From assembly GCA_905221605.1 (NCBI GenBank), contig CAJNDS010000846.1, positions 667,501-731,500 on the forward strand: 64,000 bases of DNA, given 5' to 3'. The DNA comes from Symbiodinium natans (lineage: Eukaryota; Sar; Dinophyceae; Suessiales; Symbiodiniaceae). The position numbers and the translations under genes were made by a program. Below are positions 11,801-23,048 of the stretch, piece after piece (the first letter of the stretch is position 1; each line of letters starts with the position of its first letter). The notes under the pieces were generated by a model that worked only from the letters and a program-made list of their open reading frames with translations, was not told the origin of the DNA and made no database searches.

Positions 11801-14800
11801 CTCCTTAGTCCTACTGCAACACGCCTCGCACTGCGCAAGCGTAGAGCGCAGAGTCTCCAATGCCTTGGGGTCCCATCAAAACTCTATCCGGGGCGTGCAG
11901 GTCGAGCTGCAACATGCATCAAGCGGTAGATGCTGCTGTGAAGACCCATGTACAGCTCTATATGTGAATCGAGCTGGCCTCCTCGCTTTTCTCCGCTAAG
12001 GCCGCGCTGTCTTTTTGAGAGTCGGCCTCGTCTCCGCAAGGGTGTGATGTAAGATTTTGCACTGTCGGGCTTAGCATCCAACATACTTCGGCAGTTAAGG
12101 GGGCTTTGCCTTCTGATACTCGGTTCCTAGAGGCTTTCCGCTGTTCCTGCCCTCTCGCTGAAGCTTGAACCTGCAGGGCTTGCAACAAGAATGCAAAAAC
12201 ATATTCTCCCATAAAACAAAGTACAAAAGTGCGATGAAAACCGTAAAGCAGCTCGACTCAACTTAAACTCCAGCTCTGCATGCTGGAACTCAACCGTGCC
12301 AGCCATCAATGCAAACCCCACACCTCAGATTCCAGGATGGGCGATTATACCCTATAATCCCTTACAAGGCTCTTCATAGGGTTCATTATGGGCATTATAA
12401 GGCCCAATAGCCCATCCTGGTTCACAATGCTGCCAGCAGCCCGACGGTAGGTCTCCGGCCTCCCGTCTTCGGGCTTCCTGGCACAAGCAGGCTTCTTGCC
12501 AGGTGACCTGAGGTGTAGTGAGCTAAATCTAACAATACCACAAAGCCGAAACATCCTGTCGTAGGGGTTGGGCTTTCATGTTGCAATTGTACGCAGATTA
12601 GGGGATCTTCAGGGATCTTGACTGAGCCAAAAACACACCGTCTATACAGACTAAATCCCCGAAACCACTGAATGCAGCCTTCCCCCCACCTCCCCCCCGC
12701 CCTTCCCAAACCCGCAACCTCAAGCATGCGTCCCAACAGTCCTCCAACGTCTTCTCTGAGAGGCGTCGCCTCTCCAACTCCTGGGGCACAATTGCGTGGG
12801 GTTTAAGGTGTAGGGTTTAGGGTCCATAGGATGTCGGGGCTACAGGGTGCCAGAGTGCCATCAAAAGCCCTCTGGGAAATATTTGCAAAGCAGGCCCCGC
12901 TCCAGAGGCAATAAGGAAGATGGGGTACTGGGGGATACTCGGACAGAGATGCACGTTATGCGGCGATAAGCTGATCAACACTCCAACATTAGGCACACGC
13001 ACGACCCTGCAAAGCACAGCTCTGAACAACAAACGCTGCATGGCTTGCTTCAAGGGTGAGCGGACCTGACCGATAGGGGAACACTCTACACCCTAAACCC
13101 TAGACCCTAAACCACAACTTTAATTATGGCGCACTTGTTGGACTCCCGACTCCCCGAGTACGTCGCACCGTGAGCCTGCCGGAACAATGGGCACACCTTT
13201 GTGGTGAAGTCGGCAACCGCCTCCGCTTGCACGCAGAAGCATGACTGTATCATGGGAGCCCAAGCCCCCCAGCTCTCAGAGACCGTCAACAAAACACCCT
13301 AAACCCCAATCCCGACTTTGGCTCGGCCTGCCGCAATGCCAGATTTGGGACCAGCTCCTGAGGCAGCTCACATGAGGGTTGAGGGTTTTTGGGATTTAGG
13401 GCGTGAACCAAAACCAAAAAAGGGTAAAGAGTACCACTGGGCTTCTAAGATCACCATGACGAGGCCGCAAGTGGCATCCCGGGATCCCATGCAGTCCTTG
13501 GACCGAAGCGACAAGTTTGTAAGTGGCGAGGTCCCGGATCCTTGGCGAAACCACTCCTGCAGGGGGTTTAGGGCCTTAGGGGGGTTTAGGGCCACTGCTA
13601 GGGTGTATCACTGCAAGTCGCAAGAGCGCTGACCGCAAGAGCGCTAACCGCAATCGCACACAGGTTGAGTCTGCTTCCCACTTCAACAGTCTGGAAGCTT
13701 CGGCAGGAAGGGTACATGAGAGTCGTGCAAGCTTGAACCTGACGCCACAGTTGACAACAACCTAACAGGAAGGAAGATAGCACACCCTTGGAAGGAGCCT
13801 GCCCACTCCTAGGCATCGGGTCACCCTAGATCCACTTGCGGAAACCTGACCTGCCGGCAGCCCTGGACCCTAAACCGATCTAGGGCGCAGGGTTTAGGAC
13901 TTTAGCAACCTTCAACCCAACACCAAAAACACTAAGCCCTGAACCCGACGTCCTTAAGCCCCTATGAACCCTAAAGCCTCTCCCTAAACCCTAAACCCGA
14001 CACCCACACCCTACACCCTAAACCCTAAACCCTACCTCGATGTTGCATCGCTCGTAGGTCTGGCCATCGGAGGTGACCACTGGCTCCTCTGCAGGCTACT
14101 ATAGGGGCCTTAACAATTAGAATAGGGTTTTGGGGGTTCATGTAGTACAAGTATCTTCGACTATAAAGGAATAAATTATTGGTAACTATATTATGTTGGA
14201 AGACAGGTTCAGGATTTGTTGTTCGGGGGGGTGCGGAGTTTAGGGTTTAGGGCTATTTGGGGTTGGGGTTTAGGGTTTAGGATTTTATGTATGTGTTTTT
14301 GTTTTCGGTTTGTTTTTTTTTGGCCGGGGGGGGGGGGGTTGGGGTTTCCCAAACACCCCAACCCGAAACCTTCTGTTCGCCCTGCACCCTGGACCATGTT
14401 TGGGCTCTTGCAGAGGAGGGGCGTCTACGTCCAGATGTGAGCGGCGCAGCTTTGGTTTAGGGGACCCTAAACACTGAGCCTCCTAAGCCCTCACTTTGGG
14501 GCTCACAGCTCTGAGGACTGCATCTCGGTTGCAACCCTATACCCCCTTGAACACCCTATATCCTACTTCTATGGATGTTGTGGTGCAGGGGTGTTGTAGA
14601 AATGGAGGCTTCTCAGCAAGGTCAGAAAATCGAGCCTCTCTAGGTGCCCGGAAACACAGGGGCCCATACAGGCCATCCCGCTTTCTTGGGCTTCCCAGAG
14701 TCGCGCAGGCCAAGGGGTCAGGGGCTTCGTGGTTTATAGGGGTTTGGGGTCTGGGAGTTTGGGGGTTTGGGGGTTGGGGGTTTTTGGGGCTCCATAAGGT

Positions 14801-15934
14801 TTCGGGTCAACCGAGTCCTACATAGCCACCTCTAAAGCCTATAGAGCCTAGAAGCCCAGAACTCATAACCCCTAGACACCAAGCACTAAACACCAACCCC
14901 ATCCAAAATCCGATAAGATCCTCAACTCCATTCATACAACAGATCGCTGCTGCGCGCTCGGGTCTCCCGCATAACCTCCTGGCTGATAGGACAGCGGAAG
15001 GAGGGGAGGACCATGGCCTGCCGAGCAACTAAGCTGAGTAACTGAGCTCGGGCTTAGGGCTTTTGAGGGCTCAGGAGTTGAGGGTTTTGGTTTGGGCGTT
15101 CCTTCTTTTTGCGCTTTCGGAACTGGGAGCCAGACGGCAAACGCTGCCTTTGGACACGATGTAAATACTATCTGGAGGAGAAATCGGTTGCAGGCTCTGG
15201 TCATGCAAGGCCTCACAAGGTCGTACCGTGAAATTGCGAGCTGCACATTGATCTCACAGATGGCATTCCTCTTCGACCAACAAATCGAGCTCGGGACCGG
15301 CCATGGATCTTCCATACTGAGTTGTTTCCCTCCGGCGGGGGACGGAGGCTCTCTCATTCCAGCCCCGGCCTGTATGTCGTCCGCCGTCTCAAGATGCCAA
15401 GCATAGTATTGCCTCGCGAAGCAAGTCTGCCGATGGCTTGGACTTGGCAGAGTCGACCAAGAACCCACGAGGGGAATCTAAGTAGTCTTCAGTGCACGCG
15501 CAACTCACGTTCTAAAACTAACTGGGAGCTTCAGGATCGACTTGCATGACCGGCCTGGCAAAGAGGCAACGGTAGAGCAGCCACACGTTTCCTCAGCTGC
15601 ACTTGCCAACGAACCTTGACCGAGGCTTCAGTGCACTCACAGAAGACCGGCTAAGGGTCTAAGTGTAACCATTTCTGCGATTGGACTGTCACCATACACA
15701 CAGGCCAAGACCTATCTTTGGCGGCAGGACTGTAGAGGGGAGGGAGGAAAACCCTAAACCCTAAACCCGAAACCCTAAACCCTAAACCCTAAACCCAGGG
15801 GGGGAGGGGGGGGGGGGAGGGGGGGGCCTTGAAAAAGAAACAAAAGGAGGACTTGTAACACGTTGCTGCGGAGTATCCGGCTGCCAAAGATCCACAGGCC
15901 GCGAGTTCCAAGACCATGGCGCCATGCTCAAGTG
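8819..15934 (-). CDS. Split gene encoding a U-box protein with a coiled-coil-like C-terminal part
   Basis: Three in-phase exons (14967-15017, 14036-14086, 13497-13556) join to a U-box of the E3 ligase/cochaperone type: FRCPISQEVMR, EPVVTSDGQTYERCNIE, EWFRQGSGTSPLTNL. Known role of the domain: it binds the E2 enzyme and transfers ubiquitin, without zinc ligands. Exons further 3' (12712-12780, 12127-12170, 11465-11509, 10281-10313, 9435-9518, 8819-8898) are Glu/Gln/Ala/Leu-rich and look helical or coiled-coil. Exon chaining is inferred from orientation, AG|G acceptors and open frames; only the U-box joins are checked by homology. The 5' and 3' ends are not known, and exons continue below 8.8 kb. 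The substrate cannot be guessed. Confidence 0.6.
9435..9518 (-). CDS. Candidate coiled-coil exon
   Basis: 84 nt. Acceptor TCCAG|GCCCTT. Reads ALQSALAQQREEFNKAGGLE then FSGASLTK. GC donor AAG|GCCTAC. Confidence 0.6.
10281..10313 (-). CDS. Candidate coiled-coil exon
   Basis: 33 nt. Acceptor GTGAG|GAGCTC. Reads ELAQLRSGQEQ. GT donor CAG|GTGCTC. Confidence 0.55.
10660..10815. repeat. GC-rich 9-bp repeat (GGGCGCGGA type)
   Basis: Over 15 imperfect units giving Arg/Gly- or Pro-rich open frames in several frames. A repeat, not a gene. Confidence 0.9.
11465..11509 (-). CDS. Candidate coiled-coil exon
   Basis: 45 nt. Acceptor TTCAG|GCAGAA. Reads AEVAALRQEKEEAAQ, a clear coiled-coil heptad pattern. 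GA donor CAG|GATCAC. Confidence 0.65.
12127..12170 (-). CDS. Candidate coiled-coil exon
   Basis: 44 nt. Acceptor TGCAG|GTTCAA. Reads VQASARGQEQRKAS. GA donor CTAG|GAACC. Another minus-strand open stretch, 11960-12060, could be a further exon. Confidence 0.5.
12332..12420. mobile_element. R2-family inverted-repeat element
   Basis: 89 bp with perfect 10-bp inverted termini CCAGGATGGG / CCCATCCTGG and further imperfect pairing (TTATACCCTATAATCCC against GGCATTATAAGGCCC). Lies in an intron of the U-box gene. Related to 46361-46510. Confidence 0.75.
12712..12780 (-). CDS. Candidate helical exon 3' of the U-box
   Basis: 69 nt. Acceptor CCCAG|GAGTTG. Reads ELERRRLSEKTLEDCWDACL then RLR. GT donor CGG|GTTTGG. 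Charged helix, plausible coiled coil. Confidence 0.6.
13497..13556 (-). CDS. U-box exon 3
   Basis: About 60 nt. Acceptor TGCAG|GAGTGG. Reads EWFRQGSGTSPLTNLSLRSK, the C-terminal U-box helix and loop. GA donor AAG|GACTGC inferred. Confidence 0.88.
14036..14086 (-). CDS. U-box exon 2
   Basis: 51 nt. Acceptor CAGAG|GAGCCA. Reads EPVVTSDGQTYERCNIE, the most conserved U-box stretch. GT donor GAG|GTAGGG. Confidence 0.92.
14100..14205. mobile_element. R1-family repeat
   Basis: Contains 'aattagaatagggttttggg' near its left end and 'ggtaactatatta' at the right. Shared with 30147-30242 and 31755-31850. Lies in the intron between U-box exons 1 and 2. Confidence 0.55.
14967..15017 (-). CDS. U-box exon 1
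   Basis: 51 nt. Acceptor GGCAG|GCCATG. Reads AMVLPSFRCPISQEVMR, the first half of the U-box. GA donor CGG|GAGACC, so the next exon's EPVV completes VMR-EPVV. Confidence 0.88.
15300..15410 (-). CDS. Candidate exon upstream of the U-box
   Basis: The minus strand reads ETADDIQAGAGMREPPSPAG and continues open. Repeat-free, but the boundaries are unclear and it is not recognised. Confidence 0.25.
15862..15934 (-). CDS. Candidate exon upstream of the U-box
   Basis: Between CTCAAG|CACTTG and AAC|GTGTTA (GT donor). Reads LEHGAMVLELAACGSLAA then GYSAA. Helix-like and repeat-free, flanked by telomere-like arrays. May be a 5' exon of the U-box gene. No homology recognised. Confidence 0.4.
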
Positions 15935-18083
15935 CTTGAGGAGGTTAGGGTTTAGGCTTTAGGGTTTAGGGTTTAGGGCTTAGGGTCTAGGGTTGAGGGT
16001 TTAGGGTTTAGGGTCTAGGGTTTAGGGTCTAAGGTTTAGGGTTTAGGGTTGGAAGTCTGCGAAGTAGGCGGTCTAAGGTAGGCTCCTGATGCCCTAAATA
16101 TCTCACGACCCACGGCAAACTCGCCGCTTCAAATTCAAGCTCTCTTCCCCGATAAACGTTCAGAAGCAGTGTCTTGGAATCACTTGCGAGGCTTAGCGTG
16201 TGTGTGGTGTTTTGGGGGGCTGAATGACAGGATGGCAGTCCAGTGATTCGAAGCTGGTGAGGGCGACGGCAGTGAAAGGCATCAGGAGACTACCTGACTA
16301 CCCTTTACGATTACCAGCCCTTGTCGGTCCATCTTGCCAGGGAAGTTCACTGACCAATGCGCAATACGTGTGCCATGGAGCTGTCTCTGCAGCGTACGTC
16401 GTAGCTACTGTCGTAGCTACTGATCTAGTTGCAAGACACTGCGAGTAGCAGCGGAAAGGAGAGGAGAGGAAAGGAAAGGCAAGGAAGGATTCAAACGAAA
16501 CTCTGCTCAACACATGTGTCTGCATTCCACTTGGGGTTCTACGAATACTTGTAAACGCGGACCATTCACCAACGAGCCAGCGCTGGTCTGCACCTCAGTG
16601 CACTTCGAAACACCACATCATAAAGACTTGACTTGACCCTAAACCCTAAACCCTCCGAACCTTCTAAACCTTCTAAACCCTCTAAACTCTCTAAGCCCTA
16701 AAAACCTAAAACCCTAAACCTTAAACTCTTGCTTTCCCCGAGCCCATTGCCTGACGCAGCCCAGAATCCCCGGCCCAATATGGAAACTAGTGGGCAAGTG
16801 GGGGACTTTCTCAAGTGTAAAGTTTCAGCTTCAGGGTTTGTGGCTTTCGGGGGCAAGACATAGGCAGGACACCCCCAACTCAAATTGGCTTACTTCTTGC
16901 CGGGAGCCTGTTTTTTTTTCCGAGCCGGAGGGGAGGAGGGAGAGGAGTAGAACTAGTGTGGTCCAAGCAGAAGAAGGCAGACACTTTCCATCAATTTGCT
17001 GAAGCGCTCATCCCAACCCGCTCTTCGCATTTTCCAAACCTTGGCAAAAAGTTTTCGGGTCACCGCCTGCACCTTCCAGCTCAAGGCGGGGGCGCACCGG
17101 TCACCGGGCCCACTGCGGTGTCTTGAGACTTGTGGACGTGCGCATCCAATGGCGTCATCAGCGGAGTTGCAACCGAGGCCAGTACATTGCTGCTTGCAGA
17201 ATGAATATATATATATATATATAAATAAATGTTATAATATAGTGGCTATATGAGTACATATATATATATATATACATGTTATAGTATAGTGGCCACGATG
17301 TAAGTACATGAGTGCACTTGCCGTGACGCGACTGGACACGCGCGCCGACGCTTAAAACGGATCGGCGCAAGGATGTTCATGACACGGGCTGCAGCCGGAT
17401 CTCCTAAATCTTGAGCCGCAGACCCCTGAACCCTAAACCCTAAACCCTAAACCCTAAACCCTAGAAGCCCCTGAAGGACCTGAGTCGAACCGATTCTGGT
17501 GCTTGGCTATTGTCGTCTGGCTGCTGTAGGTTTCCAACGGTCCATGAGAAACCTTGCATGCAAGCAGCCTCCAGCAAAGATACTTGGGGTTTCCTAGGTA
17601 CTTTCAGAAAACAAACACGGGTGGAATCCCAATAACCCATAATCATGATTCTTTTAGGGTAGTCGGGCTCTATTCTGTCTTCAAGGTGCGCGCAGCCCGC
17701 TCGAGCCCCGAAGAGTCCGGTTTAGGCTTCACAGGGTTTAGGGTTTGGGGCTTATAGTCCAGGTCGGAAGGTCTGGTTTAGGCTTCGTAGGGCTTAAGGC
17801 TTCTTGAAGCTTGCGCAGCCGTGGACCAGAACGTTGCGACAGTCACGGAAGGAGAATCTTTGGCCTTCCCGTTCCTCCGTGAGCCTCTGTATAGGCAGCG
17901 TTCCCGACATATATCCAAACTGTGAGGTAACTACAAAGACACTGTCAAGTGTAGATTCCCAATGGCTATTGAGAAGCTACTTTGGTACTTTGGGTCCTTG
18001 CCCCTACAGTCTCGTCAGGGGCACAGGCTTTCGGGGTGTTTTTCGAGGTTCAGGTGCCTTGGCCAGGCTGGATGCCCTGTAAA
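15935..18083. other. Probable intergenic region between gene A and the U-box gene
   Basis: Downstream flank of gene A. Holds a TTTAGGG-type array (15950-16050), a G-rich run, (TA)n at 17204-17275 and CCCTAAA repeats near 17425-17462. An open minus-strand stretch at 17030-17190 could be an exon but no family is visible. No terminator or promoter motif is recognisable. Confidence 0.5.
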
Positions 18084-18177
18084 CTACGGCTGGTAGCGGA
18101 CGTACGTCTCCTTTGAGGCGTACATCTGGTCCACCTGCTTCTCAAAGGCTTTCTCCACGATCGGTCGCTTGAGCTTC
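18084..18177 (-). CDS. Gene A exon 41 (C-terminus)
   Basis: 94 nt including the stop TAG. Acceptor GCTGAG|GAAGCT. Reads [20 protein letters not shown] then [10 protein letters not shown]. Holds the family's C-terminal LKRxxVxxK region. Gene B 42839-42932 is the same length, with three conservative changes. Confidence 0.96.
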
Positions 18178-21100
18178 CTCAGCGACATAATTTTATGTGT
18201 GTGCGTATATATGTTTGTATATCTATACACACATATGTGTACATATATATATATATGTGTGTGTGTGTGTGCGTTTGTGTGGATGCAGCATATGTCATGT
18301 GAGCAAATCGGTGCACCCCAGAACTGAAGATCTGAAGAAGCTGCAAAGCTGCTTGGTGGGAGTGAGATGACCCTGCTCCTCGGAGAAGTTCGTCGGCAAA
18401 ATCATGAACCTCATATGACGCACTGGTGCTGAACCCTAAACCCCAAACACCAGTTTAGTCTGTAGAGTCGTCGCATGGTAAAGGTCTGCAACAGCTTGCC
18501 AGGTCTGGAACACTCCTCCCTTGAGCCTTCGCTTTCGCGGTCCTAACCCTAAACCCTAAGCCTAAACCCTAAACCCAGTAAACCCTAAGCCCAAACCCTA
18601 AACCCAGTCAACCCTAAACCCTGACCCTAAGCCGTAAAGTGTTCCGGGTAAGAGCCTTGATCCCAGCCAAGGGGCTTGCCGACCTTGAAGGCATTGTTGG
18701 GACAGATCTTGCCTTAGAGTGGGCAGACTGAGGCACCTGTGTGAGGTTCCCGGCTGACATGCGCACGCAGGATTTAGGATACAGGGCGAGGGTTCCAGAT
18801 GTTTGGGAGGACCCAAGACACTCCTTGCCAGGTCGCCATTGCTGTTTGCGGATGTGATCGCCTTCGTCACAGCATCAATCCAGACCTGGCGACTGGCGTT
18901 CCGTGAGTAGATGCGATGGAACATCATGAACGATGTGCATGCTCTGCCTCTGTGTGTGTGCGTGCACGCATAGTCTTTGTTGAAGCGGAAAGAACCGTGG
19001 ACCTACCGCGGGGCAAGGACTAATTATGACATTCCACAATCAGGCCCGAACAGCATGATGGAACCTTGCAAATTAGTGCTCTTGGTTGCCTTTGTCTCTG
19101 GCCTGGACAGTCGAACTGACAACCTTCCTCCGGCCCTAAACCACAAACCCGCCCATAAACCCCACGAACCCTATGGCCGCCTAAGAGACCTTCAAACTCT
19201 GCACAAAGCCTGGTCATCCAGGGCTGCGCTTATGGTCGTCACTTCTGGATTCCTCGGCAAACTGTGGAGGGTTTAGGATGTAGGCATGTAGGGGCTAATC
19301 GAAATGTAAATAGATAAACCAATATATATATACACACATATATGTACTTACAAATAAATAAATATACATATAAATATATATATATATGTATATATATATA
19401 TATGTACACATATATATATATATACATGAATGAAGATGTGTACCGGTCACGATGTGCCCCAGCTACAGGCGTTCATCTACATGTCGCGCGGCAGAAGCCT
19501 CAAACCGAAGCCTCAAACCTGATGGCTAAATTAGGCGTTACGATTTGGGGTTTAGGGTTTAGGGTTTAGGATTTATGTAGGGGTTTCGGGATTTAGGGTT
19601 TCAGACAAGTTTGGGGTCTCCCTTCCCTCCTCTCCATTGGCAAGGCAGATGTCACTCGCTTGGCCCCCGCGTCCAATTCATCCGTCCCGGGAACTTCGCC
19701 GTTTGCGCCAACGGCCTTTGTGGAGGGTCTATGGAGTCGATGAGGCCTAGGAGAGGCGCTTGGCGCATGCTACCCAAGACCCTGAGCAAGCCCACTGAAT
19801 GACAAACCCTGAAATAGCTCAAAGCAAATATGCGCCTTGAGACATGAACCAACCTGAATCTTAAGGCGTCTTGAGCCAGTACATCCTGCCGGTAAGGGCA
19901 AAGCCCGGCATTTGCTGCTGCGCTCACGAGCCCATACATGTGACATGTATGTACGATATGTCTACATACAAGCAAGCAAAAGCAGCCAGAGTTCTCCTCT
20001 GGCTCTGGCCCCTAATCCTGAGCAAACTACCCAACGAGGGGCTGACAGCGACTTTCACACCTGCTTTCGATAGAATGTTGCTTCGCCCCCACATCCTAAG
20101 CCCGAGCCCTAATTCCCTACCTCCAGCAGCCTACAAACTCGTCCCGAAACTGCCTTCAGGGTGACCAGCGCAACGTTGAATTTGCGTTTGTCTCCGATCA
20201 TCATGACCTGTCCGACGCGAATGTTTGTCTTGCCTTATGACAACAATGTGTCTATGCCGTTCAACTCGTTGATCCAAATTATGCAGTGCTGCTGCGATTG
20301 AGAGTACACAAGCTTTTGAAGGATTTTATTTGAGGCTTCGGTGAAAGGAACTCTTGCCAATCAAATCCCCAAAGCGGCGCAGCACGAGTTGAAGAGCCTC
20401 ATTGATGCCGTCGCACGCTGCTTTAATGTGGTCCTCACAGCGTGCGAGGGGTTTGTTGAAAAGGTTGAGTCTGGCCACTGAGGCTACACTCAGATTCCTT
20501 TCAAAGGGGTTTCAGGGATTAGGGTTTAGGGTTTAGGTTTTAGGGTTTAGCTTTGAGCTTTCTACTTGGCGAAATTTGCGACGCAAGCTGACGTGAAACA
20601 AAGATGGGTGCAGGGTCCTCGATGGGCACGGGCGCAATGTTTTCTCCCCCGTCCCCGATAATCCTCAGTCTGTCACACCTATAAGGGGGAGGACAGAATT
20701 GCCATACACATATATATATATAAATACATATATATATATATATACATATATATCTATACACATACATATATACATATACATATATATATATACAGATATG
20801 TGTACATACCCAAATATACTTACATATATATGTAGATACATATACACACTCAGCACTGAAAGCTTCCATGTCGGGGTTCAATTCCTTGAAGCGCCCCGTG
20901 ATCTTCAGCATGCCGCTCGTCGTGATCATGCCCTCAGGGCTCCCGGGGCTCCCGGGGAGGACGTTTGAAAGAAAAGCAACCCTAAACCCTAAACCCTAAA
21001 CCCTAAACCCTAAACCCTAAACCCTAAAAACCCTATAAGCCCTATAAACCCTATAAACCCTAAACCCTAAACCCTAAACCCTATAAACCCTATAAACCCT

Positions 21101-22890
21101 ATAAACCCTAAAACCTAGACTTCGGCGTGCGCTTGTGTCAGCTCGGTGTGGAGACTTGTCCGAGGCCTTCAACAATTCAGTGAGTCGGCCTTAGACGGAC
21201 CCACAAGTTGCTTCAAAGTCAAGGTTTCGGTGTGCAAAGCAACAGCGACCGAACATGCTGCGAACACCAGCGTTTCGAAAAATGTTTATAGTCCCGGTGT
21301 GAACGTGAACCATGGCTGGCTCGGAGTCTCTGGCGACCATTGTGTGAGCGAAGCTCTACACCATAAACCCTGGATACAAGCCCTCAATCTCACAGCAAGC
21401 CACCTATCACGCCCATCACCTGCACGAATCGTCTTTAGTATTACTTCTGTATCTAAGCTGTGGAGAGGGGGGGATAGCGAGAACTAGCAGTACTATATTT
21501 ATGGAGTATGTAGATGTATACTTACAACATGCTACAAATGATTTATGTACTAGGTATTGTAGGTCACCTGCCATGGACAGTCTAAGTAGGATTGACGCCA
21601 CCATCCTGGGCTTGAAGGCCTTGTCCCCGGAGTGCATCCAACCCTCCGCGTCGATGGCTTCGGCCGTCTTCTTCTCGATCCTTGGGCTTCCAAACGCCCC
21701 AAAACCCCAAGGCCAAAGCCTGAACCCCTCAACTCCAAGTCTAAACCCTAGCCCTAAACCCTAAACCCTAGCCCTAAACCCTAAACCCGAAACCCTAAAC
21801 CCTACAGAGAAAGCCATGAAGGCCAGCCGCGACTTCACGTGATCAGGGCCGAAGTCGGGTTGAGCCAAGTAGCCCATCCTTGGATTCGGGGTCTTAACCC
21901 TAAACTCGACATGTAGCTTAGGGGTAAGGGTTTAGGGTTTAGGGTTTAGGGTTTAGGGTTTAGGATTTGGGGTTTAGGGTTTAGGGGTAAGGGTTTAGGA
22001 TTTAAGGTTCTTTTTGCTTTCTGGGGAGGGGGGGTTTACTGTAGGGTTTTCGGTTTAAGGTGGGGGCTCTAGGGATGAGGGCTTACTGCTTGTATAGGAT
22101 GTTTTGGCGTTCTTGGGGTTTTGTTTAGTTGCTGCTGCGGCGCGTGGGGGACAAACAGTCGAGAAAGCTGGGAACAGAATGGTCTTCGACATCTGAACCA
22201 TATAAAAGCCCTCTTGACCCCAAACCCTAAACACCCTGAGCACAAACAACCCTTATGGGTTTGCGATGTGGCAAGCCCTCTCTTGCCGTGGGTTGCATCT
22301 TATGGTCGCTTTGTGGTCCTCCGAATGATACGCTTGCCCGAGCGTCATGATCGTCCGGCCGCGGAAGCAGACTTCACCTCGCCAAGCTCAGCCCGGAATT
22401 CTGGGCCCTATGGTGCAGCAAGCAAGACCTCATGTGACAGAGAAAGCGTGGTTGCTGCATCGTACTACCGAAAGAACAGGCTTAACCCAACTTCCATTCC
22501 GTGATCCGCCCTCAGGCTTCCCCAAGTTGCGCCCCTCAGGTTTTTCCCAAGACGGGCCTTGGTAGTCTTCATGGTTGTCCTCCAAACTCGGCGTCCTCAG
22601 GGTAGCCGAGGAGGCATGCTAACTCCGAAGTACAAGCCTAAGCCCTTGGTCCTGAAAGCGTAAAGGCAAAAAAAGCAGCAACACAACAAAACCTCTATGA
22701 CCAAAAACAGGCTTGGCCATGAACTTAACAAGACTACTACGAGGACGACTGCGGTTGACACTGCTATTACTACTACTTCTTGCTACTTCGATTACTACTG
22801 CCGCTGAAGACGACGACGACGACGATCTACGAGGACGACGACGACGACGACGACGACCACTACTACTACTACTCCTCCTACAACAACAAC

Positions 22891-22961
<71 letters not shown>

Positions 22962-23012
22962 GTTTGTTTCACTATGACCCAAATATACACGATCTTCTTG
23001 AACCCTGCTGCC

Positions 23013-23048
<36 letters not shown>

